64,000 nucleotides of DNA, taken from contig SFJM01000004.1 in assembly GCA_004555915.1 (NCBI GenBank), forward strand, positions 29,180 through 93,179, written 5' to 3'. This stretch comes from Clostridiales bacterium (GTDB lineage Bacteria > Bacillota > Clostridia > Oscillospirales > Butyricicoccaceae). This document shows, piece after piece, positions 1 through 8,526 of the stretch. The number at the start of each line of letters is the position of its first letter. The first letter of the stretch is position 1. The notes under the pieces are model-generated. The model saw only the letters and a program-made list of their open reading frames with translations. It searched no databases and had not been told where the DNA came from. A program made the position numbers and the translations under genes.

Positions 1-1466
1 TTGCCTGCACGGCTGGCTGTGTTATCTGGTGGTTTCTTACCATCCGTTTCATGAAATTCCCAAAGCAGAAAATCCGGACCCGTGCCAAAAGCTTTGCGCT
101 TTCCGCAACCATGATTGCCGGCTTTGTACTGTTCGGTACCATTGGCAGCGGAAACTTCTATATCAGTGCATGGCGGCAGGTAACTGCCAACCGTAAAAAC
201 GGTATGGCTCTGAATTTCACCATCAACATGGATGCGCTGTTTGTGGAAGAACCGACAGATTATTCCAAGGAAACTGCATCCACCATCCTTTCCTCTGTTC
301 CGCCAGAGGAAACCGCTGAAGAAAGCACGGTTCAGCCGAATATCATTGCGATCATGGATGAAACCTTTGCTGACCTGTCGATTCTCGGTGATCTGGGACT
401 GGAAAATACCAACGATGTCATGCCGTTTGTCCATTCCCTCAGCGGGCAGGAAAATACCATTACCGGCCAGTTGGTTGTCCCGTCCTTTGGCGGCGGCACC
501 TGCAATTCCGAATATGAATTCCTGACCAGTAATTCCTATGCCTTTTTCAAGGGTGGCAGCTATCCGATGCTGCAGTACATCCATGGCGACACAGAATCCA
601 TGGCTTCTGTCCTGTCAGAACAGGGCTATCGCACGGTTGGCCTGCATCCGTATTACGGCTCCGGCTGGAACCGCAAAAATGCCTATCCGATGCTTGGGTT
701 TGATACCTTTTTGGATATTGAGTGCTTTGACGATGAAACCACGGAATATCTCCGCCGGTATGTCAGTGACCAATCCTCCTTTGACAAGGTCATTGAAACC
801 TATGAAGCAAACAATGCGGAATCGGATGCCCCGCTGTTTATGTTCAATGTAACCATGCAGAACCACTGCGGCTATGATACTACCTATGACAACTTCCCGG
901 AAAACGTGGAATTTGAGTTTGATTCCATCTATCCGTACACCAAGCAGTATCTGTCCCTGATTCAGGAGTCTGACCGTGCCATTGAGTATCTGGTCAACTA
1001 CTTCCGTGAGCAGGAGGAGCCGACCATCATTGTTCTGTTTGGCGACCACATGCCGTACATCGAAAATTCCTTCTATAATCACCTGACCAACGGTTCCCTG
1101 CGCACGGTAGCGGAAACCGAAATGGATAAGCACACCGTACCGTTCTTCATCTGGGCAAACTATGATATCAGTGAAGAGGATTACGAAAATATTGGCCGTA
1201 TCAGCGCCAATTACCTCGGCCCTCTGACGATGAAGGTTGCCGGTGCACAGCTCAGCGATTATCAGGAATATGTATACAGCCTGAAGGAGCAGTATCCGGT
1301 TATCTCCTCCTCCGGCTGCATGAACAGCGATGGAGCTTATGTCCCGCTGGATATGGCAGCTTCTGACCTGCATGACTACAAGATTGTACAGTATCGAAAC
1401 GTATTTGACAATGATACGGAAACACCTTCCTCCGGCAGCGGCTCCGCAGTCGGAAGCGGCGGTTAA
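1..1466 (+). CDS. LTA synthase-like membrane sulfatase (5' end outside window)
   Basis: The reading frame is open from base 3, so the gene starts upstream; the in-frame ATG at 51 lies inside a membrane region and is unlikely to be the start. Two hydrophobic segments lie at the visible N-terminus, followed by an extracellular sulfatase-fold domain. Seen: the metal-binding Glu in IIAIMDETF, the catalytic Thr in FGGGTCNSEYEF, and the metal-binding Asp-His pair in LFGDHMPY. These match the LtaS/YfnI family, which transfers glycerol-phosphate from phosphatidylglycerol to lipoteichoic acid or primes it; related enzymes use other substrates. The C-terminus is a Ser/Gly-rich tail. A strong terminator follows. 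Family assignment is firm; the exact substrate is not shown by the sequence. Confidence 0.85.
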   Translation, partial: ACTAGCVIWWFLTIRFMKFPKQKIRTRAKSFALSATMIAGFVLFGTIGSGNFYISAWRQVTANRKNGMALNFTINMDALFVEEPTDYSKETASTILSSVPPEETAEESTVQPNIIAIMDETFADLSILGDLGLENTNDVMPFVHSLSGQENTITGQLVVPSFGGGTCNSEYEFLTSNSYAFFKGGSYPMLQYIHGDTESMASVLSEQGYRTVGLHPYYGSGWNRKNAYPMLGFDTFLDIECFDDETTEYLRRYVSDQSSFDKVIETYEANNAESDAPLFMFNVTMQNHCGYDTTYDNFPENVEFEFDSIYPYTKQYLSLIQESDRAIEYLVNYFREQEEPTIIVLFGDHMPYIENSFYNHLTNGSLRTVAETEMDKHTVPFFIWANYDISEEDYENIGRISANYLGPLTMKVAGAQLSDYQEYVYSLKEQYPVISSSGCMNSDGAYVPLDMAASDLHDYKIVQYRNVFDNDTETPSSGSGSAVGSGG

Positions 1467-1473
1467 CTGATGA

Positions 1474-1504
1474 AAAAAAGGATGGCATAAGCCATCCTTT
1501 TTTG
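1474..1504 (+). terminator. Intrinsic terminator of the LTA synthase-like gene
   Basis: Stem GGATGGC/GCCATCC with a four-base loop and a run of T, eight bases after the stop codon. A-run and T-run flank the stem on both sides. Confidence 0.85.
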
Positions 1505-1586
1505 TATTTCTGCATAGGGAATCCGCGTCGGAATATATCAAAAAATTTGCAAACTTTCAAATAATTGCTGAATTTTTCCACTGCTC

Positions 1587-1615
1587 TTGCCGTCCGTCCG
1601 ACCAACTGATATACT
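1587..1615 (+). promoter_or_regulatory. Promoter of the Gfo/Idh/MocA gene
   Basis: TTGCCG, 17-base spacer, TATACT, with an extended -10 (TG one base before). It lies 32 bases upstream of the chosen start codon. Confidence 0.65.
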
Positions 1616-1646
1616 ATTGGTAACAAGGAAAAGGAGGTTTTTACCT

Positions 1647-2819
1647 ATGCAAACGCTTCGTATTGGTGTTGTCGGCCTTGGCGATATCAGCCATGTGTAC
1701 CTGACAAACCTGCAGAAATACAGTGACTATGTGACCATTACCGCCTGTGCCTCCCGTTCTCTGGAGAAGGCCCAGCGCAAGGCAGAGCAGTATGGTATTC
1801 CCCATGCCTATGCCAGTGCGGAACAGCTGATCCGTGAGGCAGATGTTGACCTGATTCTCAACCTGACCACGCCGGATATGCATTATCCGCTGAACAAGCT
1901 GGCTCTGGAATGCGGCAAACATGTATATACCGAAAAGCCGCTGGCCTTTACCTATGCACAGGGCAAGGAGCTGCTGGAGCTGGCAGCTTCCAAACAGCTG
2001 CGCATTGGCTGTGCACCGGATACCTTCCTTGGTGCACGTCTGCAGACCTGCCGGGATATTCTGGATGCCGGTACCATCGGTGAGGTCATCGGCGCATCTG
2101 CCTTTGTCATTTACCACGGCGGCGAAACCTTCCATCCGAATCCTGCATTCTTCTATCACGAGGGTGCCGGCCCGCTGATGGATATTGGCCCTTATTACAT
2201 GACTGCCCTGCTTTCCCTGCTGGGACCGGTACAGTCCTGCTGTGCCATGTCCAAGCGTACCTTTGACCAGCGTCCGATTACCTCCGAACCCCTTCGCGGT
2301 GAAATGATTGATGTGGAGGTGGATACCTACACCACCGGCCTGATGCAGTTTGCTTCCGGTGCCATCGGTACGGCTATCTTCTCCTTTGATGTATGGGATT
2401 CCAACCTGCCGCGCATTGAAATCTATGGCACCAAGGGCACGCTGTGCCTGCCGGATATTGACCCGCTGGATGGCCCGAATATTTTCGGCGGCGATATCCT
2501 GCTGCGGACAGAGGAAAATTACCGCTGGTATCAGCAGCCCCGTGACTGGTTCGATGTGAAAAAGGACTGGATTCATGTGCCGGTAACCCGCCCGTTTGCC
2601 TCCACCAGCCATGCGGAAAACAGCCGTGGTATCGGTCTGGTAGACATCGCACTGGCGATTGCAGAAGGCCGTCCGGAACGTGCCAGCGGCGCTATGGCAT
2701 TGCATTCCCTGGAGGTCATGGAAAAAATGCTGTCCGGTGCCAAGACGCAGCAGTTCGGTGTCATGGAAACTACCTTTGACCGTCCCGCACCGCTGCCGGC
2801 AGATTTCCCGGTACGATAA
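1647..2819 (+). CDS. Gfo/Idh/MocA family oxidoreductase
   Basis: A 390-residue protein with an N-terminal Rossmann NAD(P)-binding fold (GVVGLGDIS near residue 8) and the EKP motif (TEKPLAFT) whose lysine is catalytic in this family. The C-terminal alpha/beta domain follows with the typical DIGPYYMTALL helix. Members oxidise or reduce sugars, inositols and related cyclic polyols; the substrate cannot be told here. Start chosen at ATG 1647 because AAGGAGG lies ten bases upstream; an in-frame TTG at 1587 is the -35 element instead. It is a single-gene unit that converges on uridine phosphorylase, with a shared hairpin between them. Confidence 0.88.
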   Translation: MQTLRIGVVGLGDISHVYLTNLQKYSDYVTITACASRSLEKAQRKAEQYGIPHAYASAEQLIREADVDLILNLTTPDMHYPLNKLALECGKHVYTEKPLAFTYAQGKELLELAASKQLRIGCAPDTFLGARLQTCRDILDAGTIGEVIGASAFVIYHGGETFHPNPAFFYHEGAGPLMDIGPYYMTALLSLLGPVQSCCAMSKRTFDQRPITSEPLRGEMIDVEVDTYTTGLMQFASGAIGTAIFSFDVWDSNLPRIEIYGTKGTLCLPDIDPLDGPNIFGGDILLRTEENYRWYQQPRDWFDVKKDWIHVPVTRPFASTSHAENSRGIGLVDIALAIAEGRPERASGAMALHSLEVMEKMLSGAKTQQFGVMETTFDRPAPLPADFPVR

Positions 2820-2841
2820 GTACAACTGAAAATGTAAACAG

Positions 2842-2895
2842 AAAAATGACGACCGTTCCACAGCCTGTGCTGCCCGGAGCGATCGTCATTTGATT
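2842..2895. terminator. Bidirectional terminator between converging genes
   Basis: Long imperfect inverted repeat AAATGACGA...TCGTCATTT with A/T tracts on both sides, placed between the stops of the oxidoreductase and uridine phosphorylase. Confidence 0.7.
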
Positions 2896-2905
2896 TGTAT
2901 TGCAA

Positions 2906-3664
2906 TTACTGTTTTTTATCCATCTGGATCAGCCTGCGGATGGCTGCCACAGCGGCGCGAATGCCGCGTTCTGCCGCCCCTTCCGGTACATCCGGCTGTT
3001 CACTGTCATCATTCCACAGTACATTCAGAATCGCGCCGCAGCGCACATGCAGCGCTGCGCCTGCGGTAAACAGGGCGGCGGACTCCATCTCACTTGCCAG
3101 CACGCCTGCTGCCGTCCATGCGTTCCATTTTGCCTGCAGCTGTCCGGCAATCGGCATGACCTGCGGACGAATTTCCCCATAAAAGCTGTCTTTGGACTGG
3201 ACCACACCCACATGGGTGCGATACCCCAGCTGCTCACAGGCATCTGCCAGCGCACGCACCACCGGATAGCTTGCTGCGGCAGGATATTCCAGCGGAAGGT
3301 ATTCCCGCGAAGTGCCCTCCTGACGGACCGCTGCGGTTGCCACAACCACATCCCCGCCAAGGACAGCCGCGTCCACACCGCCACAGGTACCCACACGGAT
3401 AAAGGTATCCGCGCCGCATTCCACCAGTTCCTCCAGTGCAATGGCAGCCGATGGCCCGCCAATACCGGTAGAGCATACCGTGACCCGTTCCCCGCAGAGG
3501 CTTCCTGTCCAGACCTGAAACTCCCGGTTGGAAGAAATCAGACGGGCATCCTCCAGATAGGCCGCTATGGCCGCACAGCGCCCCGGATCACCGGGCAGGA
3601 TGGCATACCGTCCGATATCCTCTGTGGTACACTGTAAATGCATCTGTTTTCCATGAATCAGCAT
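2906..3664 (-). CDS. Uridine phosphorylase-like nucleoside phosphorylase
   Basis: A 252-residue protein of the PNP/UDP phosphorylase family, which splits nucleosides with phosphate to ribose-1-phosphate and base. Seen: the N-terminal phosphate-binding stretch ILPGDPGR, GTCGGVD, QSKDSFYG (typical of uridine phosphorylases), and the ribose-binding SEMESAALF. Length is normal for the family. The start lies three bases past the stop of the DUF951 gene, with the ribosome site AAGGGA inside that gene, so the two are co-transcribed. Uridine is the likely substrate; purine nucleosides are less likely. Confidence 0.85.
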   Translation of the reverse strand: MLIHGKQMHLQCTTEDIGRYAILPGDPGRCAAIAAYLEDARLISSNREFQVWTGSLCGERVTVCSTGIGGPSAAIALEELVECGADTFIRVGTCGGVDAAVLGGDVVVATAAVRQEGTSREYLPLEYPAAASYPVVRALADACEQLGYRTHVGVVQSKDSFYGEIRPQVMPIAGQLQAKWNAWTAAGVLASEMESAALFTAGAALHVRCGAILNVLWNDDSEQPDVPEGAAERGIRAAVAAIRRLIQMDKKQ

Positions 3665-3667
3665 CGT

Positions 3668-3868
3668 TCATCCCTTGCTTTCTGTTCCATCCGCATGCAG
3701 GATACTGCGGATATTTTTCTCCGCCTTGCTGCGCGGTATCATAATCATATGTCCACAGCCTGTGCATTTCAGCCGGAAATCCATACCAACACGCAGAACT
3801 TCCCATTGCTTGCTGCCACATGGATGCGCTTTTTTCATTGTCAGGATATCACCCAGACGAATATCCAT
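3668..3868 (-). CDS. DUF951 small Cys-containing protein
   Basis: A 66-residue protein that matches the DUF951 family of Firmicutes (YyzM-like): conserved HPCGSKQWEVLRVGMDFRLKC followed by CTGCGH. The three cysteines suggest a small metal knuckle, which is inference. The function of the family is unknown. Ribosome site GAGGAGG lies shortly before ATG. It is first in a two-gene unit with uridine phosphorylase. Confidence 0.82.
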   Translation of the reverse strand: MDIRLGDILTMKKAHPCGSKQWEVLRVGMDFRLKCTGCGHMIMIPRSKAEKNIRSILHADGTESKG

Positions 3869-4070
3869 TTCTCATCGCCTCCTCGTTTGCCTATCCATAG
3901 TTTACCATACCTGTCCATGGAAAGCCAGAGCCTGTCGGAAAAGTCATCAGCCAATCCATCTGCCCGGACAGGCAAATTTAACAGATTTCCAGCTATAATT
4001 TTCCGGTTTCCCGCATATAGTCAAAGCAGACAGGTTCAAAACGACGGATGATAGAGAACGGAGGGAGCAA

Positions 4071-4994
4071 ATGCATCCATATTATGCACCGGAAAGCCTG
4101 AAAACCTCGATTCCCCACCGGGAGGAGCTATACGCTGCCATGCAGGACGGCAGCATTCTGGAAGCCACTGCGACACGCTGTGACGCACGGCATAACCTGA
4201 TTGTCGCGCTGGATGGTATGACCGGCATCATCCCGCGGGAGGAATGTGCACTGGGTATTGATACGGGACAGACACGGGAAATCGCGATTTTATCCCGCGT
4301 GGGCAAACCGGTGTGCTTTCAGGTACAGCATATTGAACAGCATACAGCTTATCTTTCCCGCCGGTCTGCCCAGCAGCAGGCATTGCAGCATCTGATGACA
4401 CAGCATCGTCCCGGTGATATCATTGATGTCCGTGTGACCCACCTGGAGCCATTCGGTGCCTTTGTGGATGCAGGCTGCGGCATTGTCTCACTGATCGGCA
4501 TTGAAAATCTTTCCGTCAGCCGGATTTTCCATCCCTCTGACCGTGTCCGCATTGGACAGGAGCTGAAGGCTGTCATCTCCAGCCTTGACCCGGATACCGG
4601 ACGCATCTGCCTGACCCATCGGGAGCTTCTGGGCACATGGGAGGAAAACGCGGCACAGTTCACATCAGGGGAAACCGTCTGCGGCATTGTCCGCAGCGTG
4701 GAGGATTATGGCGTATTTGTCGAGCTGACCCCCAATCTTTCCGGTCTGGCAGAACAGCGGTTCCCGGTCACGCCGGGTGAAACCGTATCCTGTTACATCA
4801 AATCCATCCTGCCGGAACGTATGAAAATCAAGCTGAATCTGATTGACCACATCAACCAGTCTCCGGCGGCACCGCCTCCACTGACGTATTTCATCGAGAG
4901 CGGGCATCTGTCCCGCTGGCAGTATTCTCCACCGTCCTGCACCACACGGCTGGTACAGACGGAATTTGACCCGCCGACGATAGAAGATTTTTAA
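4071..4994 (+). CDS. S1 RNA-binding domain protein (RpsA-like)
   Basis: A 307-residue protein with three S1 (OB-fold) units: a degenerate first one (about residues 28-75), a clear second (about 112-185, GDIIDVRVTHLEPFGAFVD) and a third (about 200-265, GETVCGIVRSVEDYGVFVEL). This is the layout of short Firmicutes proteins annotated as ribosomal protein S1 homologues (YpfD type). Such proteins bind RNA; whether this one is ribosome-associated is not shown. A good ribosome site (GGAGGGAG) precedes ATG 4071, and a TATAAT box sits at 3994. It stands alone and ends in a hairpin shared with glgB. Confidence 0.83.
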   Translation: MHPYYAPESLKTSIPHREELYAAMQDGSILEATATRCDARHNLIVALDGMTGIIPREECALGIDTGQTREIAILSRVGKPVCFQVQHIEQHTAYLSRRSAQQQALQHLMTQHRPGDIIDVRVTHLEPFGAFVDAGCGIVSLIGIENLSVSRIFHPSDRVRIGQELKAVISSLDPDTGRICLTHRELLGTWEENAAQFTSGETVCGIVRSVEDYGVFVELTPNLSGLAEQRFPVTPGETVSCYIKSILPERMKIKLNLIDHINQSPAAPPPLTYFIESGHLSRWQYSPPSCTTRLVQTEFDPPTIEDF

Positions 4995-5014
4995 ATATCC
5001 GAAAAATAGGAATC

Positions 5015-5062
5015 AAAACACCTCATCTGCCAGTGTTTGCTGACAAATGAGGTGCTTTATTT
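5015..5062. terminator. Bidirectional terminator between the S1 gene and glgB
   Basis: Inverted repeat CACCTCAT...ATGAGGTG with A-rich and T-rich flanks, located between two converging stop codons. Confidence 0.75.
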
Positions 5063-5070
5063 GCAAAATT

Positions 5071-7029
5071 TTAGAACTTGAAGATTGCTACGCCATATGC
5101 CGGCAGCGGATATTCAAACGAATAGGGCTGTCCGTCGCATTCGCCCTTCACAGAATTGTAACTCTTCTGTGTGGTATCTGCGGCACCGCCAACCTCCGGT
5201 GCATTGGTGCTGAAGATCTTGGTGAACCGCTTTTTCTTCGGTACGCCAACACGGTAATCCGGACGGTCTACCGGGGTGAAGTTCACCACAAACAGCAGGT
5301 TGTTGCGCTTGGTCGGGGAGAACCGCATAAAGCTGAATATGCTGCGGTCGCCATCGTTTGCATTGACCCACTGGAAGCCATCCCAGGTATCGTCCATGGC
5401 GTACAGGGCCGGATACTTCTGATACAGCTTCAGCAGCTGGCCCACATATTCCTGCAGTGCAGCGTGCTTCTCATCCTGCAGGCAGCCCCAGTCCAGCTCT
5501 GTCGCTTCATTCCATTCATGCTTCTGGCCGAATTCCTGGCCCATGAACAGCAGTTTCTTGCCCGGATGGCCCATCATAAAGGCATACGCAGCCTTGAGGT
5601 TTGCAAACTTCTGCTCATACGTGCCCGGCATTTTCTCCAGCATAGAGCATTTCAGATGTACAACCTCATCATGGGAAATAACCAGAATATAGTTCTCACT
5701 ATAGGCATAGGTCATGGAGAAGGTCATCTTGTTATGGTTGTACTTGCGGAAATACGGGTCACACTTCTGGTATTCCAGGAAGTCATTCATCCAGCCCATG
5801 TTCCACTTGAGGTCAAAGCCCAGACCGCCATCAACCGGCGAGCCGGTAACCATCGGCCATGCCGTGGATTCCTCCGCAATCATCACCGCACCCGGATGAT
5901 TCTGGTGCACGATGGAATTCAGATGGCGGAAAAATTCAATGGCTTCCAGATTCTTATTTTCACCATACTGGTTGGCAATCCACTGGCCATCCTGCTTGCC
6001 GTAATCCAGATACAGCATGGAAGCTACCGCATCAATACGCAGGCCGTCCACATGGTATTCCTTCAGCCAGTACAGGGCGTTGGCAATCAGGAAATTCTTG
6101 ACCTCATTGCGTCCGTAGTCAAAAATCTTGGTACCCCAGTCCGGGTGCTCGCCCTTCTTCGGATCACCGTATTCATACAGCGGATAGCCGTCAAAGTTTG
6201 CCAGTCCATGCTCATCCCGCGGGAAATGTGCCGGAACCCAGTCCAGAATGACACCGATTTTATTCTTATGCAGATAATTGACAAAGTACATAAAGTCCTT
6301 CGGCGTGCCATAACGGGAGGTCGGTGCATAGTAGCCGGTAACCTGATAGCCCCAGGAGCCGTCAAACGGATGCTCTGCCATACCAATCAGCTCAACATGG
6401 GTATAGCCCATCTTTTTCAGGTAGGCAACCAGCTCCGGCGCCAGCTCACGCATGGTATAATATCCCGGATCATCTTCATTTTCCGGTGCATGCTTTTTCC
6501 AGGAGCCCGGATGAATCTCATAAATGGACATGGCTTCCTTCTTAAACTGGAAGTTCCTGCGCTGGTCCATCCAGCGTGTATCACTCCATTTAAAGTCATC
6601 AATGGAAGCAATCTTGGAGGCTGTTCCCGGGCGCAGCTCTGCGCTGAAGCCATACGGGTCACTCTTCAGGACGGTTCTGCCTTCCTGTCCGGTTACCGCA
6701 TATTTGTACAGGTCGCCTTCCTTCATGCCCGGCATAAAGAGTTCATAAATGCCCAGCGGCTCCAGCCGTTTCATGGGATTGGCCTGTGTATCCCAGCCAT
6801 TGAAATCACCGGTCAGGCAAACGCTCTTCGCATTCGGTGCCCAGACGGCAAAATAAATACCCTTTTCTCCATCTTTTTCAGCGGCATGGGCACCCATCTT
6901 TTTATAGATTTCATAATGTACACCCTGACCGAATAAATACTGGTCAAATTCGGTGATAAACGGCGAGGTAATTGCAGCCTGTGCCTCCTTCGGTGCGGAA
7001 CGACGCCTTGTGACCTTTTTCTTCTCCAT
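5071..7029 (-). CDS. glgB: 1,4-alpha-glucan branching enzyme
   Basis: A 652-residue GH13 enzyme that makes alpha-1,6 branches in glycogen. Domains in order: a short basic N-terminus, the CBM48 domain (about 45-140), then the catalytic barrel with the nucleophile in GLRIDAVASM, the acid in MIAEESTAW and the third acid in ISHDEVVH, and a C-terminal beta domain. Length fits bacterial GlgB. The start has GGAG eight bases upstream. No other glycogen gene is adjacent, so it is an isolated glgB under its own promoter with a leader of about 125 bases. Confidence 0.95.
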   Translation of the reverse strand: MEKKKVTRRRSAPKEAQAAITSPFITEFDQYLFGQGVHYEIYKKMGAHAAEKDGEKGIYFAVWAPNAKSVCLTGDFNGWDTQANPMKRLEPLGIYELFMPGMKEGDLYKYAVTGQEGRTVLKSDPYGFSAELRPGTASKIASIDDFKWSDTRWMDQRRNFQFKKEAMSIYEIHPGSWKKHAPENEDDPGYYTMRELAPELVAYLKKMGYTHVELIGMAEHPFDGSWGYQVTGYYAPTSRYGTPKDFMYFVNYLHKNKIGVILDWVPAHFPRDEHGLANFDGYPLYEYGDPKKGEHPDWGTKIFDYGRNEVKNFLIANALYWLKEYHVDGLRIDAVASMLYLDYGKQDGQWIANQYGENKNLEAIEFFRHLNSIVHQNHPGAVMIAEESTAWPMVTGSPVDGGLGFDLKWNMGWMNDFLEYQKCDPYFRKYNHNKMTFSMTYAYSENYILVISHDEVVHLKCSMLEKMPGTYEQKFANLKAAYAFMMGHPGKKLLFMGQEFGQKHEWNEATELDWGCLQDEKHAALQEYVGQLLKLYQKYPALYAMDDTWDGFQWVNANDGDRSIFSFMRFSPTKRNNLLFVVNFTPVDRPDYRVGVPKKKRFTKIFSTNAPEVGGAADTTQKSYNSVKGECDGQPYSFEYPLPAYGVAIFKF

Positions 7030-7353
7030 TGCGTATTCTCCTTATCTCAATCGTTTGTACGAAGGCATATCTGAAATGCTGTTTTCGGATATTGCCTAAA
7101 GCAATACAGCCTTCCTACACAAAAGCAGTCGTGCTGTTTTCCTGTTTGTGCTATCTTCTTTATTATAATATGATTCCGCCCATTTGTAAATTATAAACAA
7201 AGTATTTTTGCAAATCACTTGCGGAATCATACATATTTTCTGATAGTATGATGGGAGATTCCTGTCAAATTCTGTCCCCGGTCATTTTTTTCTTTTCTTT
7301 TTCTCCAATTTGCGGTATGCTAAAAACAGTCTGAAATCAGAAAGGAGTCTGTT
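7030..7353. other. Divergent intergenic region glgB/thioesterase
   Basis: 324 bases without a gene. It holds the glgB promoter (7162-7190), its leader, an 11-base perfect inverted repeat (7169-7179 and 7221-7231), a T-rich stretch near 7285-7310 and the thioesterase ribosome site AAAGGAG at about 7341. No known riboswitch fold was recognised in the glgB leader. Confidence 0.6.
7162..7190 (-). promoter_or_regulatory. glgB promoter
   Basis: On the minus strand: TTTACA, 17-base spacer, TATAAT. Strong sigma-A type match about 130 bases before the glgB start. Confidence 0.75.
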
Positions 7354-7788
7354 ATGAATCCGATTTATTCCTATGAACATCGTATTCAATATTATGAAAC
7401 CGATGGCATGCGCATTGTCCACCATTCCAATTACATCCGCTGGATGGAAGAAGCCCGGATTGCCTTTATGGAGGATGCAGGCTATGGCTACGAATGTATG
7501 GAACGGGATGGCGTTTCCATTCCGGTACTGTCTGTCAGCTGTGAGTATAAATCCATGATGCGGTTCGGCCAGACCTGCCGTGTGGAAGTCCGTATCACCC
7601 GGCTCACACCGGTACGCATGTCACTGTCCTACGCATTTTATGATGCCGCCACCAATGAGCTGTGCGGCACGGCTACCTCCGGCCACTGCTTCATCGGTGC
7701 CAATGGCCATCCGCTGTCACTCAAAAAGCATTTACCAGAAGTCTTTGACCTGTACCGCCAGCTTGTCTGGAAACCTGAAGAAAGCTGA
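7354..7788 (+). CDS. Acyl-CoA thioesterase, 4HBT/YbgC hot-dog family
   Basis: A 144-residue single hot-dog-fold protein. The N-terminal YYETDGMRIVHHSNYIRWMEEAR carries the family signature: an acidic residue next to the catalytic loop and the conserved N-Y-x-R-W/F-x-E stretch at the start of the long helix. Members hydrolyse short or medium acyl-CoA or aromatic acyl-CoA thioesters in the cytoplasm. Ribosome site AAAGGAG is eight bases before ATG. A single-gene unit converging on the AlkD-like gene. Substrate unknown. Confidence 0.85.
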   Translation: MNPIYSYEHRIQYYETDGMRIVHHSNYIRWMEEARIAFMEDAGYGYECMERDGVSIPVLSVSCEYKSMMRFGQTCRVEVRITRLTPVRMSLSYAFYDAATNELCGTATSGHCFIGANGHPLSLKKHLPEVFDLYRQLVWKPEES

Positions 7789-7789
7789 A

Positions 7790-7834
7790 ACAAATGCCGT
7801 CTATCCGAAGTGTTCCGGGTAAACGGCATTTTAT
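7790..7834. terminator. Hairpin between converging thioesterase and AlkD-like genes
   Basis: Inverted repeat AAATGCCGT...ACGGCATTT, followed by T-rich sequence on the plus strand; it touches the stop codon of the minus-strand gene. Confidence 0.65.
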
Positions 7835-8526
7835 TATGCTTTCTTTTCCTGTTCCCGCAGCCGTCGGATGCGTTCCCGGTTTTCTCCCGTAACCCGGCGG
7901 GAATCCATGATTTTCTGCAAGGCCTTATGCTTCGCTTCCGCATCCAGCCCGGCGGTCTGAAGCCAGTCCCATGTGAAATCGGCATCCTGAATATAACATA
8001 CGGAAACCGCCCAGCCCACTGCCATTTTGACATAATAACCGGTATGGGTTACCTGCTCCAGCTGTTCCAGTACCTTCGGCAGCCATGCGCCACGGGCGAA
8101 ATGCGCCAGCAGCATCACTACACCAAACCGAACGGCAAATTCCTGTTCGCTGTGCAGATATGGCAGGAGAAACGCCCAATAGACCTCCGGCTTTTTCTTT
8201 GCTTCCTTTAATCCGCAGCAGAAGCTGTCACACACCGACCAGTTGTCAATCAGCGGAAGAAAATCCCGGATGTACTGCAGCCGCTGTTCTGTGGGGCATT
8301 TCATGCAGCCGATGACCATACCGCGCAGCATGACCTCCTCAAACAGCTCCCCGCAGGGCTCTGCCAGATAGGATTGATATGCACCGGCAATTTCCTTTGC
8401 CAGCCCACGCAGCTTTGGCAGCCGTACGCCCAGCATGGTACCGCAGCCTGGAACCAGTGCGGAGCTGAACTCCCGATAGCCATCCTCTGCCAGCGCGTAT
8501 AATTGTTCCCGTATTGTTTCGTTCAT
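7834..8526 (-). CDS. AlkD-like DNA alkylation repair protein
   Basis: A 230-residue all-helical HEAT-repeat protein of the AlkD/AlkC superfamily, DNA glycosylases that remove alkylated bases without base flipping. Seen: the family pattern GVRLPKLRGLAKEI at residues 33-46, the IDNWSVCDSFC stretch whose W and D line the lesion pocket in AlkD, and YYVKMAVGWAVSVCY near residue 164. Length fits. Its ATG overlaps the stop of the upstream kinase gene by four bases (ATGA), so the two are translationally coupled. Repair activity is inferred from family only. Confidence 0.85.
   Translation of the reverse strand: MNETIREQLYALAEDGYREFSSALVPGCGTMLGVRLPKLRGLAKEIAGAYQSYLAEPCGELFEEVMLRGMVIGCMKCPTEQRLQYIRDFLPLIDNWSVCDSFCCGLKEAKKKPEVYWAFLLPYLHSEQEFAVRFGVVMLLAHFARGAWLPKVLEQLEQVTHTGYYVKMAVGWAVSVCYIQDADFTWDWLQTAGLDAEAKHKALQKIMDSRRVTGENRERIRRLREQEKKA

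Noticed and set aside
5047..6936. A long plus-strand open frame opposite glgB
   Set aside because: It is the antisense shadow of a high-confidence enzyme; no ribosome site and no recognisable domain.
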